Shown here one piece after another: positions 29,244 to 37,751 of a stretch of DNA of 64,000 nucleotides; position 1 is the first letter of the stretch, and each line of letters opens with the position of its first letter. The stretch comes from G963666945 sp963666945 (GTDB taxonomy: Bacteria; Bacteroidota; Bacteroidia; Bacteroidales; Marinifilaceae): the NCBI GenBank assembly GCA_963666945.2, contig CAXXRT010000031.1:32728-96727 (forward strand), read 5' to 3'. Position numbers and translations under genes: made by a program. Below the pieces are notes generated by a model. It was given only the letters and a program-made list of their open reading frames with translations, was not told where the DNA came from and did no database searches.

Positions 29244-29936
29244 ATGAAACGACAGGATTTATTTTTTATTGTTTGTGTGGTATTGTTCTTTATACCATTT
29301 TTTATTTCTGATAGTGTATTTTCATTTTATGAGGGCTTTAATAAGACTCATGGTATGCTTATGAGTTTTATAAAATTTGCCCTTCTTGCTACTCTTGGAG
29401 AGGTTATTGGGCTAAGAATTAGTCAGGGTGTTTACAATAAACCGGGATTTGGCATATTGCCGAGGGCTGTTGTGTGGGGATTTCTTGGTTTGGCAATAAA
29501 GATGGCATTTATGGTATTTATTATAGGGGTTCCACGTTTTCTTGAATATATCGGGGTCGGTGGTGCAGTATCTGCTATTAAAGGCGATTTTACAGTCACT
29601 AAATTGCTTGTTGCATTCTGTATCTCTGTGGCGTTAAATACTATATTCGCGCCAATAATGATGACCTTTCATAAAATTACAGATACGCATATAATTAATA
29701 ATGGAGGAACCGTAGCCGGATTATTGAAACCTATACCTATGGGTGATATAATAAAAAATCTTAATTGGGATGTTCAATGGAACTTTGTATTTAAAAAGAC
29801 CATACCATACTTCTGGTATCCTGCACATACCATCACATTTCTTTTACCTGTTGATTATCAGGTGTTGTTTGCGGCATTCTTGGGTATTGTTTTGGGAGTA
29901 TTGCTTGCTGTGGCATCTTTGAAAAGTCAAAAATAA
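29244..29936 (+). CDS. Polytopic membrane protein, possibly Mpv17/PMP22-like
   Basis: The 230-residue protein has about five hydrophobic segments: residues 5-24, 38-56, 72-95, 118-140 and 205-226. The C-terminal stretch FWYPAHTITFLLPVDYQVLFA resembles the tryptophan/proline motif of Mpv17-type proteins, which form small channels in eukaryotic organelles and have bacterial relatives. The match is by eye only and weak. It follows the 55-residue membrane protein by 32 nt. Its function in bacteria is unknown. Confidence 0.6.
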   Translation: MKRQDLFFIVCVVLFFIPFFISDSVFSFYEGFNKTHGMLMSFIKFALLATLGEVIGLRISQGVYNKPGFGILPRAVVWGFLGLAIKMAFMVFIIGVPRFLEYIGVGGAVSAIKGDFTVTKLLVAFCISVALNTIFAPIMMTFHKITDTHIINNGGTVAGLLKPIPMGDIIKNLNWDVQWNFVFKKTIPYFWYPAHTITFLLPVDYQVLFAAFLGIVLGVLLAVASLKSQK

Positions 29937-30012
29937 GTCGTAAATTTAGTAGCACTATTCCTTTTTGAAGAAAAGATTTTGTTCTGTTCAAAAATAAATA
30001 AACAATATTGCT

Positions 30013-30525
30013 ATGAAAATTGGACTTTTTTATGCCCCAAGAGGGGGGAATGTAAATAAGGTAGCCGACCTTATTTACAAAAAACTTGGACCTGAAAAGG
30101 TTGACATGTATTGCATTACTGAGGTTGAAGCCTCGAAGCTTCTTGAATACGATAAGTTGATATTGGGTAATTCTACTTTAGGTCGCCATACCTGGAATTC
30201 TGCACAGCAGGATAAGTGGGCATTGTTTTTTCCTAACCTTAAGAAACTTGATTTTACCGGTAAAAAGGTTGCAATATTTGGATTGGGAGACCATATGACT
30301 TATCCATGGCATTTTGTCGATGCTATTGGCGATTTAGCTGATATGCTTGTTGAATCTAATGCTTTATTAGTAGGACGAGTTAAGCCGGACGGTTACAAAT
30401 TTAGAGATTCAAGAGGTTTTCGAGATGGTTCTTTTTTAGGACTTCCCCTTGATGAGGATTACGAAAGTGAGGTAACAGACGAAAGATTAGATGAATGGCT
30501 AAAGCAGCTTGAAAAAGAATTTTAG
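30013..30525 (+). CDS. Flavodoxin
   Basis: The 170-residue protein has a long-chain flavodoxin fold: MKIGLFYAPRGGNVNKVA at the FMN phosphate site, KLILGNSTLGRHTWN for the second loop, and IFGLGDHMTYPWHFVDA for the third, ending in an acidic helix. The phosphate loop reads APRGGN in place of the usual Ser/Thr-rich SSTGNT, which is unusual. It transfers electrons between low-potential partners and often replaces ferredoxin under iron limitation. It is a single gene. Confidence 0.85.
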   Translation: MKIGLFYAPRGGNVNKVADLIYKKLGPEKVDMYCITEVEASKLLEYDKLILGNSTLGRHTWNSAQQDKWALFFPNLKKLDFTGKKVAIFGLGDHMTYPWHFVDAIGDLADMLVESNALLVGRVKPDGYKFRDSRGFRDGSFLGLPLDEDYESEVTDERLDEWLKQLEKEF

Positions 30526-30592
30526 TATTATTCCTTAGTTATCTTCCTTGTCAAAAGGTCTTTTAATTGTTAAAAAAGATTGTTTCTAATTA

Positions 30593-30622
30593 TTTGTAAT
30601 AGAAAATATTGTTGTATATTTG
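30593..30622 (+). promoter_or_regulatory. Promoter of rpsP-rimM
   Basis: TTTG at 30593-30596 and TATATTTG at 30615-30622 with an 18-nt spacer, 44 nt before the rpsP ATG. Confidence 0.7.
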
Positions 30623-30666
30623 CGCCACAAATTACGTAGGTAGTGTATATTAAAATTTAGAAGATT

Positions 30667-31215
30667 ATGGCAACGAAAATTAGATTAGCTAGACATGGTC
30701 GTAAAAGCAGACCATTTTATCACATTGTGATAGCAGATAGCAGAGCGCCACGAGATGGTAAGTATATTGAGAGAATTGGATCATACAATCCTATGACCAA
30801 TCCTGCTACAATCGATCTTAACTTTGAACGTGCATTGCACTGGCTTCAAACAGGCGCACAACCTACTGATACTTGTAGAGCTATCTTGTCTTATCAAGGA
30901 GTGTTGATGAAAAAACACCTATTGGACGGAGTAAAAAAAGGAGCTTTTGACGAAGCTGCCGCTGAAGCAAAATTCGAGGCTTGGGCTAAAGAAAAAGAAG
31001 CTAAAATTGCTGCTAAGAAAGAAGGACTTGTTAAAGCTGCTGGCGAAGCAACTAAACAACGTCTTGATGCTGAAGCTAAAATTAGCGCTGACAGAGCTGA
31101 AGCTATAGCTAAGAGAAGAGCAGAAGCAGAAGCTGCTGCTAAAGAAGCTGCTGCTGAAGCAAACGCAGAAGAGGCTTCAGAGGAGAATGCAAACGAAGAG
31201 CCTAAGGCAGAATAA
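30667..31215 (+). CDS. rpsP: 30S ribosomal protein S16 with long Ala/Glu-rich tail
   Basis: Residues 1-85 are a normal S16: TKIRLARHGRKSRPFYHIV and RDGKYIERIGSYNP. The remaining 100 residues form a predicted long charged helix of Ala, Glu and Lys (repeats of the kind AEAAAKEAAAEA). This makes 182 residues against about 80-90 for the E. coli protein. Long tails on S16 occur in Bacteroidota. It is followed by rimM 22 nt later, the usual partner in 30S maturation. Confidence 0.96.
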   Translation: MATKIRLARHGRKSRPFYHIVIADSRAPRDGKYIERIGSYNPMTNPATIDLNFERALHWLQTGAQPTDTCRAILSYQGVLMKKHLLDGVKKGAFDEAAAEAKFEAWAKEKEAKIAAKKEGLVKAAGEATKQRLDAEAKISADRAEAIAKRRAEAEAAAKEAAAEANAEEASEENANEEPKAE

Positions 31216-31237
31216 TTGCTTTAAATAACTTATTTGC

Positions 31238-31765
31238 ATGATCAGAAAAGAAGATTGCTTATCGATAGGCAAATTTATCAAGACCCATGGTCTTAACGGT
31301 GAGTTAGTACTTTTTGTTGAAAACGATTTTCCTGAAAAATATTCAGAGGAACCAATATTCGTTGATATCGACGGAGGATTGGTTCCTTTTTTTATTGAAG
31401 ATGATGGAATATTTACCAGAAATCATACTTCATACAGAATCAAAATGGAGGATGTTGACTCAGAACATGCCGCATTAAGATTTATTAATTGCCAGGTTTA
31501 TCTTCCTAAGGAATTATTTTCAGAACAGGAGATGGAGGGAGTTGCCGGCATTGAGGGCTATACTGTTAATGTTGTTGGACGTGGCGAAATTGGAGTTATA
31601 GACTCTCTGGCAGATTATTCCGGAAACATTGTAATAACTGTTGTTGTCGAAGAAAAGGAGGTTATGATACCTCTTGCAGAAGATTATATTACTGCTGTCG
31701 ACTATGAGGCTCAGATAATTACACTTGACTTACCTGAAGGTCTTATCGATCTTTATCTGGATTAA
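31238..31765 (+). CDS. rimM: Ribosome maturation factor RimM
   Basis: The 175-residue protein binds the 30S head and assists S19 and 16S rRNA processing. The N-terminal RimM domain begins CLSIGKFIKTHGLNGELVL, and the PRC-barrel domain carries GYTVNVVGRGEIGVIDSLADY and EVMIPLAEDYI. The length is as expected. It is directly downstream of rpsP, as in most bacteria. Confidence 0.95.
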   Translation: MIRKEDCLSIGKFIKTHGLNGELVLFVENDFPEKYSEEPIFVDIDGGLVPFFIEDDGIFTRNHTSYRIKMEDVDSEHAALRFINCQVYLPKELFSEQEMEGVAGIEGYTVNVVGRGEIGVIDSLADYSGNIVITVVVEEKEVMIPLAEDYITAVDYEAQIITLDLPEGLIDLYLD

Positions 31766-32435
31766 TCATTGTTTTTTTATTTTCTGTTACCTCGGTTCTC
31801 TCTGTGGAATCATTGTTTGTTTTTTAAAATCAGAACTTTTTCTTTTAAGTCGGCATTTTGTTGCTATTTATTTATTGTTTAATAGATGTTGCTCTAAGAT
31901 TTTTTTGATTACGATCAGGAAATGAGATTGTAGTGGCAATATATTTCACTGTGACAACTGCGGATTTTATGCTTGGTTTATGCCATGTTTATATTTGTTT
32001 TTTACTAGTTTGCTAACAGAAAGCTAGTACAAACCTAGTACAAAGCTAGTAAAAGCAGCGGAGATGTTATGGGGATGGGCTGAAGTGAAAATTGTGAGGC
32101 CGGATGTGCGTTATTGTTTGAAAAGTTGCCCGATAGAATTTGACGGTTATTCTTTTATTTGGTTATTAATATGTAAAATATAAGTATTGGAGATTGTTTG
32201 TTTGATTTTTGTATTGCAAGTTAGAACCCAGGTAATCAAAAGAATAGTAGGTTTGTATTAAATTATTCTTAATATATTAATTTATGCTTCTTAATATGTT
32301 GTGAATATTTCTTTGTTAATTGGTTATTAATCCCAAATATAACCCATGATTAACAGAGTGTTATCAGAAATGTAACAACTTACCTGTTTCTTTGTTCTTG
32401 AAAATTTGATTATAGAACTAAATAAGGAACAAGAA
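31766..32435. other. 670-nt gene-free region upstream of the phosphonate locus
   Basis: No convincing coding frame is present; the 66-codon frame at its left end is low-complexity and overlaps rimM. It contains three 11-bp tandem repeats (listed separately) and otherwise AT-rich sequence. It probably holds the promoter and control sites of the operon that starts at 32436, but I see no exact TAnnTTTG box or riboswitch-like fold. Confidence 0.5.
32024..32056. repeat. Three tandem 11-bp repeats (CTAGTACAAAc/g, last copy degenerate)
   Basis: CTAGTACAAAC, CTAGTACAAAG and CTAGTAAAAGC start at 32024, 32035 and 32046. A partial inverted copy (CTAGTTTG) begins at 32005. The spacing is near one helical turn, as in arrays of regulator-binding sites. 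Confidence 0.7.
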
Positions 32436-33836
32436 ATGCAAACATACTCATTATATTCTGAAAGAATAAAGAAATACCTAGATAGAAATCGTGGATTTGT
32501 TTTTGTTTTATATGCCTCACTGGCGGCTTTTGTGACATATTCTTGTATGTATGCCTTCCGTAAGCCTTTTACCGTTGCAACTTTCGATGGATATTCTTTA
32601 TGGGGAATGGATCTTAAAATTTGGCTTATTGCCTCTCAAGTTTTAGGATACACTATATCTAAATTTATTGGCATAAAACTTGTGTCGGAAATGACTGCGG
32701 GAAAGAGGGCCAAGGCAATAGTTTCTTTGGCTCTTATTGCAGAATTGGCACTTTTGTTTTTTGGATTGATTCCATTTCCATATAATATTATATTTCTTTT
32801 TATTAACGGATTGCCTTTGGGGATGATCTGGGGACTGGTTTTCTCATATTTGGAGGGAAGAAAATTTACGGAAATGCTTGGTGCCGGACTTAGTGTTAGT
32901 TTTATTGTTGCATCTGGTTTTGTTAAGACCGTTGGGAAATGGTTAATGGTTAGTTTTGACGTTAGTGAGTTCTGGATGCCGTTTATGACAGGTCTTATAT
33001 TTCTAATACCATTGGTAATATCAGTTTGTCTTTTAAATATGATTCCTCCTCCATCCATGGAAGATATAGAGATGAGAACAGAGAGAAAACCCATGGATGG
33101 GGGACAAAGGCTTGATTTTTTCAAAAAATTCTCTACATCTATAATTGCTCTTGTTCTAGGGTATGCTCTTTTGTGCATATTCAGGGAAATACGCGATAAC
33201 TATGCCGTTGAGATATGGGCAGCTTTGGGGTATAAGAACGATCCTAAGATTTTTACTGTTGCCGAACTACCTGTGGGAATTGCAACATTATTGATAATGA
33301 GTATGTTTACTTTTATAAAAAGTAATATAAAAGCATTGTCTAGCATTATATTATTGGTTGTTCTGGGATTTTTATTAATTGGGGTTTCAGCTTATTTATT
33401 TGAGATTGGCATAATTAACGGCACTTTCTGGATGATAATATCGGGATTTGGTTTATATGCCGCCTATATTCCTTTTAATGCACTTCTTTTTGAGCGTATG
33501 ATAGCAGCATTCAGGTATGTTGCTAATATAGGATTTCTTATATATCTGGCAGATTCCTTTGGGTATCTTTCCAGTATAATTTCTTTCGGGTTAAAGAATT
33601 TCTTTAATCCCAATGTCAGCTGGCTTAATTTCTTTGTTCAGAGCTCCTACTATGTTTCAATTATAGGTTCCGTTTTTATGTTAGTATCATTAGGATGGTT
33701 ATATAAAAAATATTACGGTTCACGTGAAAAGGAATCAAGAGAAATAGGGACAGGTGAATATAAAGAAGAGGTGGAAGAACCAGTTTTTGCAATGAATGAG
33801 GATGCATACCAGACTGTAATATTTTCAGACTATTAA
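32436..33836 (+). CDS. DUF5690 family transporter (MFS-like), candidate 2-aminoethylphosphonate importer
   Basis: 466 residues from the ATG at 32436 (MQTYSLYSERIKKYL); an upstream TTG frame is less likely. About 12 hydrophobic segments are visible, the first two being FVFVLYASLAAFVTYSCMYAF and a GYTISKFIGIKL-type loop. The conserved TYSCMYAFRKPF and the overall layout resemble organophosphate antiporters of the major facilitator group. DUF5690 is a Bacteroidota family that I recall near phosphonate degradation genes. Here it heads an operon with a secreted protein, SusC, SusD and a phosphodiesterase, followed by phnX and phnW. A role in bringing AEP across the inner membrane is inferred from this context. 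Confidence 0.8.
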   Translation: MQTYSLYSERIKKYLDRNRGFVFVLYASLAAFVTYSCMYAFRKPFTVATFDGYSLWGMDLKIWLIASQVLGYTISKFIGIKLVSEMTAGKRAKAIVSLALIAELALLFFGLIPFPYNIIFLFINGLPLGMIWGLVFSYLEGRKFTEMLGAGLSVSFIVASGFVKTVGKWLMVSFDVSEFWMPFMTGLIFLIPLVISVCLLNMIPPPSMEDIEMRTERKPMDGGQRLDFFKKFSTSIIALVLGYALLCIFREIRDNYAVEIWAALGYKNDPKIFTVAELPVGIATLLIMSMFTFIKSNIKALSSIILLVVLGFLLIGVSAYLFEIGIINGTFWMIISGFGLYAAYIPFNALLFERMIAAFRYVANIGFLIYLADSFGYLSSIISFGLKNFFNPNVSWLNFFVQSSYYVSIIGSVFMLVSLGWLYKKYYGSREKESREIGTGEYKEEVEEPVFAMNEDAYQTVIFSDY

Positions 33837-33901
33837 TGTATAAGAGAGTTTAAATAAGACCATAAGCAAAATAGAAATATCAATATTTAATTTATAAAAT
33901 C

Positions 33902-34423
33902 ATGAAAAAGTTAGTTTTTTTTGGAATAGTGTTAATGTTGTTGGCTTTTACAGCCAAGATAACGGTTGCTTCAGAACTTAAAGATTCGGATAAGGCCAAT
34001 AAGGTATCTGTACTTAAGTTTGAATTTGATGATTATGGAAGTGATGAAGAATGGCAATCAATTCCTATGTCTGAAGCAGGCGAGCATGTACTTGGAGAAA
34101 GTATTGCAAAAAAATTCTGTTTAGTACAAAAACTTTATGTTAGCCGTATTCCTGTAGGTCCTGGTAATCCTGGTATGCGTACATTTATTAGAAAACCTTA
34201 TATCTATAATTCTTTGCGTAAGCTGGATAACTATTTCAAGAAAAGCGTGAGAAAAAATACTTGTTCTAAGGATGAGGCACTTAGAATTATAAATCATGTG
34301 TTAGATGTTGTTATTGCGATTCCTTCTCACGATACAATGGCTTTTGAGAAGGCATTAAAAGATTCTAAATCAATAGAGAGTAAAGTTGAACTGTATAAGA
34401 ACACAATACTCAATACTCTATAA
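33902..34423 (+). CDS. Small secreted protein of unknown family
   Basis: The 173-residue protein has a signal peptide (hydrophobic residues 4-18, cleavage near VASE). The mature part is mixed charged, with two cysteines (in AKKFCLVQK and KNTCSKDE) and the segment SRIPVGPGNPGMRTFIRKP. No catalytic motif is evident. It lies 65 nt after the DUF5690 gene and 63 nt before susC, so it is likely exported as part of the same uptake system, perhaps as an accessory binding protein. I do not recognise it. Confidence 0.65.
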   Translation: MKKLVFFGIVLMLLAFTAKITVASELKDSDKANKVSVLKFEFDDYGSDEEWQSIPMSEAGEHVLGESIAKKFCLVQKLYVSRIPVGPGNPGMRTFIRKPYIYNSLRKLDNYFKKSVRKNTCSKDEALRIINHVLDVVIAIPSHDTMAFEKALKDSKSIESKVELYKNTILNTL

Positions 34424-34486
34424 TTACTTAATAAGGTTTCATATTAATTAGAAAATAACAAAACAAAAATTAATCTAGTTTTAGAA

Positions 34487-37400
34487 ATGAGAAATTTATT
34501 TATTTTTTGTGTCTGTCTTTTTATTTCTATTTCATCTTTTGCACAGGATGCTATAGTTAAAGGAAAGGTCAGTGGGAATGACAAAATAGGAATTCCCGGC
34601 GTAAATGTTATTGTTAAAGGTACTACTAACGGTACAATAACTGACATAGACGGTAATTATACTTTGAAAGTTAATTCAGGATTATCACTAGTATTTTCTT
34701 GTATAGGATATGAGAGTAGAGAAGTAGTCTTTACAGGAAAGTCCCCTATAAATGTTACTCTAGAAGAGAAGGTTCAGAAAGTTAAGGAAGTAGTGGTGAC
34801 TGCTCTTGGTATTAAAAGAGAGAAAAAGAGTCTTGGATACACAATGCAGGGGGTAACATCAGAAGATCTTAATAAGAGTAAAGATCCAAATATTTTAAAT
34901 TCACTAAATGCACGCGTGGCAGGTGTTCAGATAACTGCCGGTAATTCGGGTGTGGGTTCTTCATCTAGAATGATTATTCGTGGAGAGAATTCTCTGGCTA
35001 ACGATAACCAGCCGCTTTTCGTTATTGATGGTGTGCCTATTAATAATTATACTGCACCTTCTGTCACAACCTCAGAGGGTTCAGGAGCCCAGGAAGTAGA
35101 TTATGGTAACGGTGCGGGAGAGGTCAATCCTGATGATATTGAGTCTATTTCTATTCTAAAAGGAGCTAATGCTGCGGCACTGTACGGTTCGAGGGCTGCA
35201 AACGGTGTAATTCTTATTACTACCAAGTCGGGCAAAAACGGGCAGAAGGGAATAGGTGTATCAGTGAATTCTACTATCACTTTTGAAGATATGTTGGTCA
35301 TTCCATCTTTCCAAAATGAATTTGGTCAGGGATCAAAAGGAGAATTTAGTTTTATGGATGGAATTGGAGCCGGAACCAATGATGGTGTTGATGAATCGTG
35401 GGGACCGGCTTTCAGTGCTTTTGACAAATTGCCTCAATTTGATTCTCCTTCGGTTGATGCTAACGGCAATCCTGTCCGGGCTGGGGATATTGTGAGTAGA
35501 ATAACAGGATATACTGCAGATGGTAAGCCCGTTTATACATCTATCACTCCAACAGATTGGAAAGCATATCCAAATAACGTGGAGGATTTCTTTAGAACAG
35601 GCATCACAAAAAGTAATAATGTAGCTTTGTCTGGTAATTATGAAGAAGGAAATTTCCGTGTTTCATATACAAATCTTGACAGCAGGGGAATTATTCCTAA
35701 CGTAAATTTGAAGCGTAACACAGCTTCTTTAAATGCAAATTATAATTTATCGTCTGATTTGTCTGTAAAGACATTCGCAAGTTATATAGGAAGTGAAAGT
35801 GCAAACCGCCCTGGTTCCGGTTATGGGCCTGAAAATCCAATGTATTTATTCGCATGGTATGGCCGTAACTTAAATACAGAATCTTTCAAAGATTATTGGC
35901 AGCCTGGAATGGAAAATGTTCAGCAATTTACATATAATATCTGGCATGAAAACCCATATTTCAATATGTATGAGAATACAAATGGTTTTTCTAAAAACAG
36001 AATGATTGGAAATGTGGTTGTAAACTGGCAAATCACTCCGGATTTAAGTCTTATGGGACGCAGCGGTATTGACTGGTTTCAGGATAACAGGGTAAGTAAA
36101 AGAGCTTATAGTTCAAAGCGTTTTGTAAAGGGGATGTACAGGGAGACTGACGTGTTTTTTAAAGAGCAAAACCACGATTTTCTGTTAACCTACAATAAAA
36201 CAATTGGAACATCTATTCAGGCAACAGTATCTGCGGGGGGGAACCAGATGATTCAGGAGAATTCTTTTACTAGTACTATTGCTAACGAACTGGCAATTCC
36301 CGGAGTGTTTTCTCTTAATAATACAGCAGTGCCTCTGGAAACTACTCAGTACGATACAGAGAAAAGGATCAACAGCCTTTATGGTATGGTTCAGTTGAAC
36401 TTTGAGGATAAAATATTCCTCGATATCACAGCAAGAAATGACTGGTCTTCAACCCTCCCTAAAGAAAATAACTCGTATTTCTATCCGTCAGTGTCTTTAA
36501 GTGGAATAGTCAGTGATATGCTTGAATTACCTGAAGTTATTACTTTTGCTAAAATTAGAGCCGGTTATGCAGAGGTGGGTAATGATACAGACCCATATCG
36601 TCTTCGTAGCGTGTATAAGTACACTACTCCTTACGGTTCGGCTTACGGACTTTCTGACGATGATATTATTCCAAGTGCAGATCTTAAGCCTGAAAAACAA
36701 ACATCGTTTGAGGTTGGTGCTGAAGTAGCATTATTTAAAGGGAGGGTAAGTTTTGATATGACCTGGTATAGAAATAATAACAGTAACCAGATTATAAAAC
36801 TTCCTATTGCAACATCTTCGGGATATTCTTCAAGATTTGTGAATGCAGGGGAGATTCAAAATACGGGTATTGAGGCATTGCTTTCGTTTACACCTGTGAA
36901 GACAAGAGATCTTAAATGGGATGTAGCTTTAAATTTCTCTAAAAACAAGGGGATTGTAAAGTCTATAACAGAGGGGATGGAAGAGTATATTTACAAGTGG
37001 ACGACTCCTTACGACAATGATGCAGCAAAGGTGTATGCAATAGCAAAAGTTGGAGATGAACTTGGGAACTTCTATGGTACTGGATTTAAGCAAGTTGAGG
37101 TCGACGGGAAAATGCGCACTATTTATGAGAATGGTATTCCTGTACAAGATCCGGATATTAGGAAGCTTGGGAATTACAATCCTGATTTTATCCTTGGTAT
37201 TGTTAACTCAATAAATTATAAAGGTTTCCGTTTAAGTGCTGTTTTTGACTGGCGTCAGGGCGGTGAAGTGGTTTCTCGATTCTACTCTATAGCCTCGCGA
37301 ACAGGAGTACTCGATCATACTGTTTTGGGTCGTTCAAATGGTGCTGACGGAGTTATTGGAGATGGTGTTTGTTGGAATGCGGCAACTGGTTCGTATCAGG

Positions 37401-37726
37401 AAAATGATGTAAAGGTTACATCACAGACATACCATAAGGCTGTTTATAGGAGAGTTAATGAAGAGAGTGCTTTGTTTGATGCATCTTTTGTTAAATTCCG
37501 TGAACTTAGTCTTGGTTATACATTTCCAAAGAAGATGTTAAAGAATTTGCCGATAAAAGATTTGTCTGTTTCGTTAGTAGGAAGAAATCTTGCTTTATGG
37601 ACAGAACAGGATTACTTCGATCCAGAAACGGGTTCTTATGAGAATGAATCATATATGCCCGGTGTTGAAGAGTTTGCTTATCCTTCAACAAGAAGTATTG
37701 GCTTTAACGTTAGTTTCAAGTTTTAA
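34487..37726 (+). CDS. SusC/RagA family TonB-dependent outer-membrane transporter
   Basis: The 1079-residue protein has a signal peptide (to SSFAQ), a carboxypeptidase-regulatory-like domain at about 25-95 (GKVSGNDKIGIPGVNVIVKG), and a plug domain with ALNARVAGVQI-type and RGENSLANDNQPLFVIDGVPI signatures. A beta-barrel of about 800 residues ends in SIGFNVSFKF. There is no STN domain, so it is not controlled through a sigma/anti-sigma relay. It pairs with the SusD gene 25 nt downstream to import a large ligand across the outer membrane. The phosphodiesterase and phn genes downstream suggest a phosphonate-containing ligand. Confidence 0.93.
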   Translation: MRNLFIFCVCLFISISSFAQDAIVKGKVSGNDKIGIPGVNVIVKGTTNGTITDIDGNYTLKVNSGLSLVFSCIGYESREVVFTGKSPINVTLEEKVQKVKEVVVTALGIKREKKSLGYTMQGVTSEDLNKSKDPNILNSLNARVAGVQITAGNSGVGSSSRMIIRGENSLANDNQPLFVIDGVPINNYTAPSVTTSEGSGAQEVDYGNGAGEVNPDDIESISILKGANAAALYGSRAANGVILITTKSGKNGQKGIGVSVNSTITFEDMLVIPSFQNEFGQGSKGEFSFMDGIGAGTNDGVDESWGPAFSAFDKLPQFDSPSVDANGNPVRAGDIVSRITGYTADGKPVYTSITPTDWKAYPNNVEDFFRTGITKSNNVALSGNYEEGNFRVSYTNLDSRGIIPNVNLKRNTASLNANYNLSSDLSVKTFASYIGSESANRPGSGYGPENPMYLFAWYGRNLNTESFKDYWQPGMENVQQFTYNIWHENPYFNMYENTNGFSKNRMIGNVVVNWQITPDLSLMGRSGIDWFQDNRVSKRAYSSKRFVKGMYRETDVFFKEQNHDFLLTYNKTIGTSIQATVSAGGNQMIQENSFTSTIANELAIPGVFSLNNTAVPLETTQYDTEKRINSLYGMVQLNFEDKIFLDITARNDWSSTLPKENNSYFYPSVSLSGIVSDMLELPEVITFAKIRAGYAEVGNDTDPYRLRSVYKYTTPYGSAYGLSDDDIIPSADLKPEKQTSFEVGAEVALFKGRVSFDMTWYRNNNSNQIIKLPIATSSGYSSRFVNAGEIQNTGIEALLSFTPVKTRDLKWDVALNFSKNKGIVKSITEGMEEYIYKWTTPYDNDAAKVYAIAKVGDELGNFYGTGFKQVEVDGKMRTIYENGIPVQDPDIRKLGNYNPDFILGIVNSINYKGFRLSAVFDWRQGGEVVSRFYSIASRTGVLDHTVLGRSNGADGVIGDGVCWNAATGSYQENDVKVTSQTYHKAVYRRVNEESALFDASFVKFRELSLGYTFPKKMLKNLPIKDLSVSLVGRNLALWTEQDYFDPETGSYENESYMPGVEEFAYPSTRSIGFNVSFKF

Positions 37727-37751
37727 TTAAATCGTTATCAACTATATTAAG

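Noticed and set aside
31725..31925. 66-codon frame after rimM
   Set aside because: Cys/Phe/Leu-rich low-complexity translation that overlaps the end of rimM; looks like random AT-rich sequence.
31981..32060. CRISPR array
   Set aside because: Only three 11-bp tandem copies with no spacers and no cas genes.
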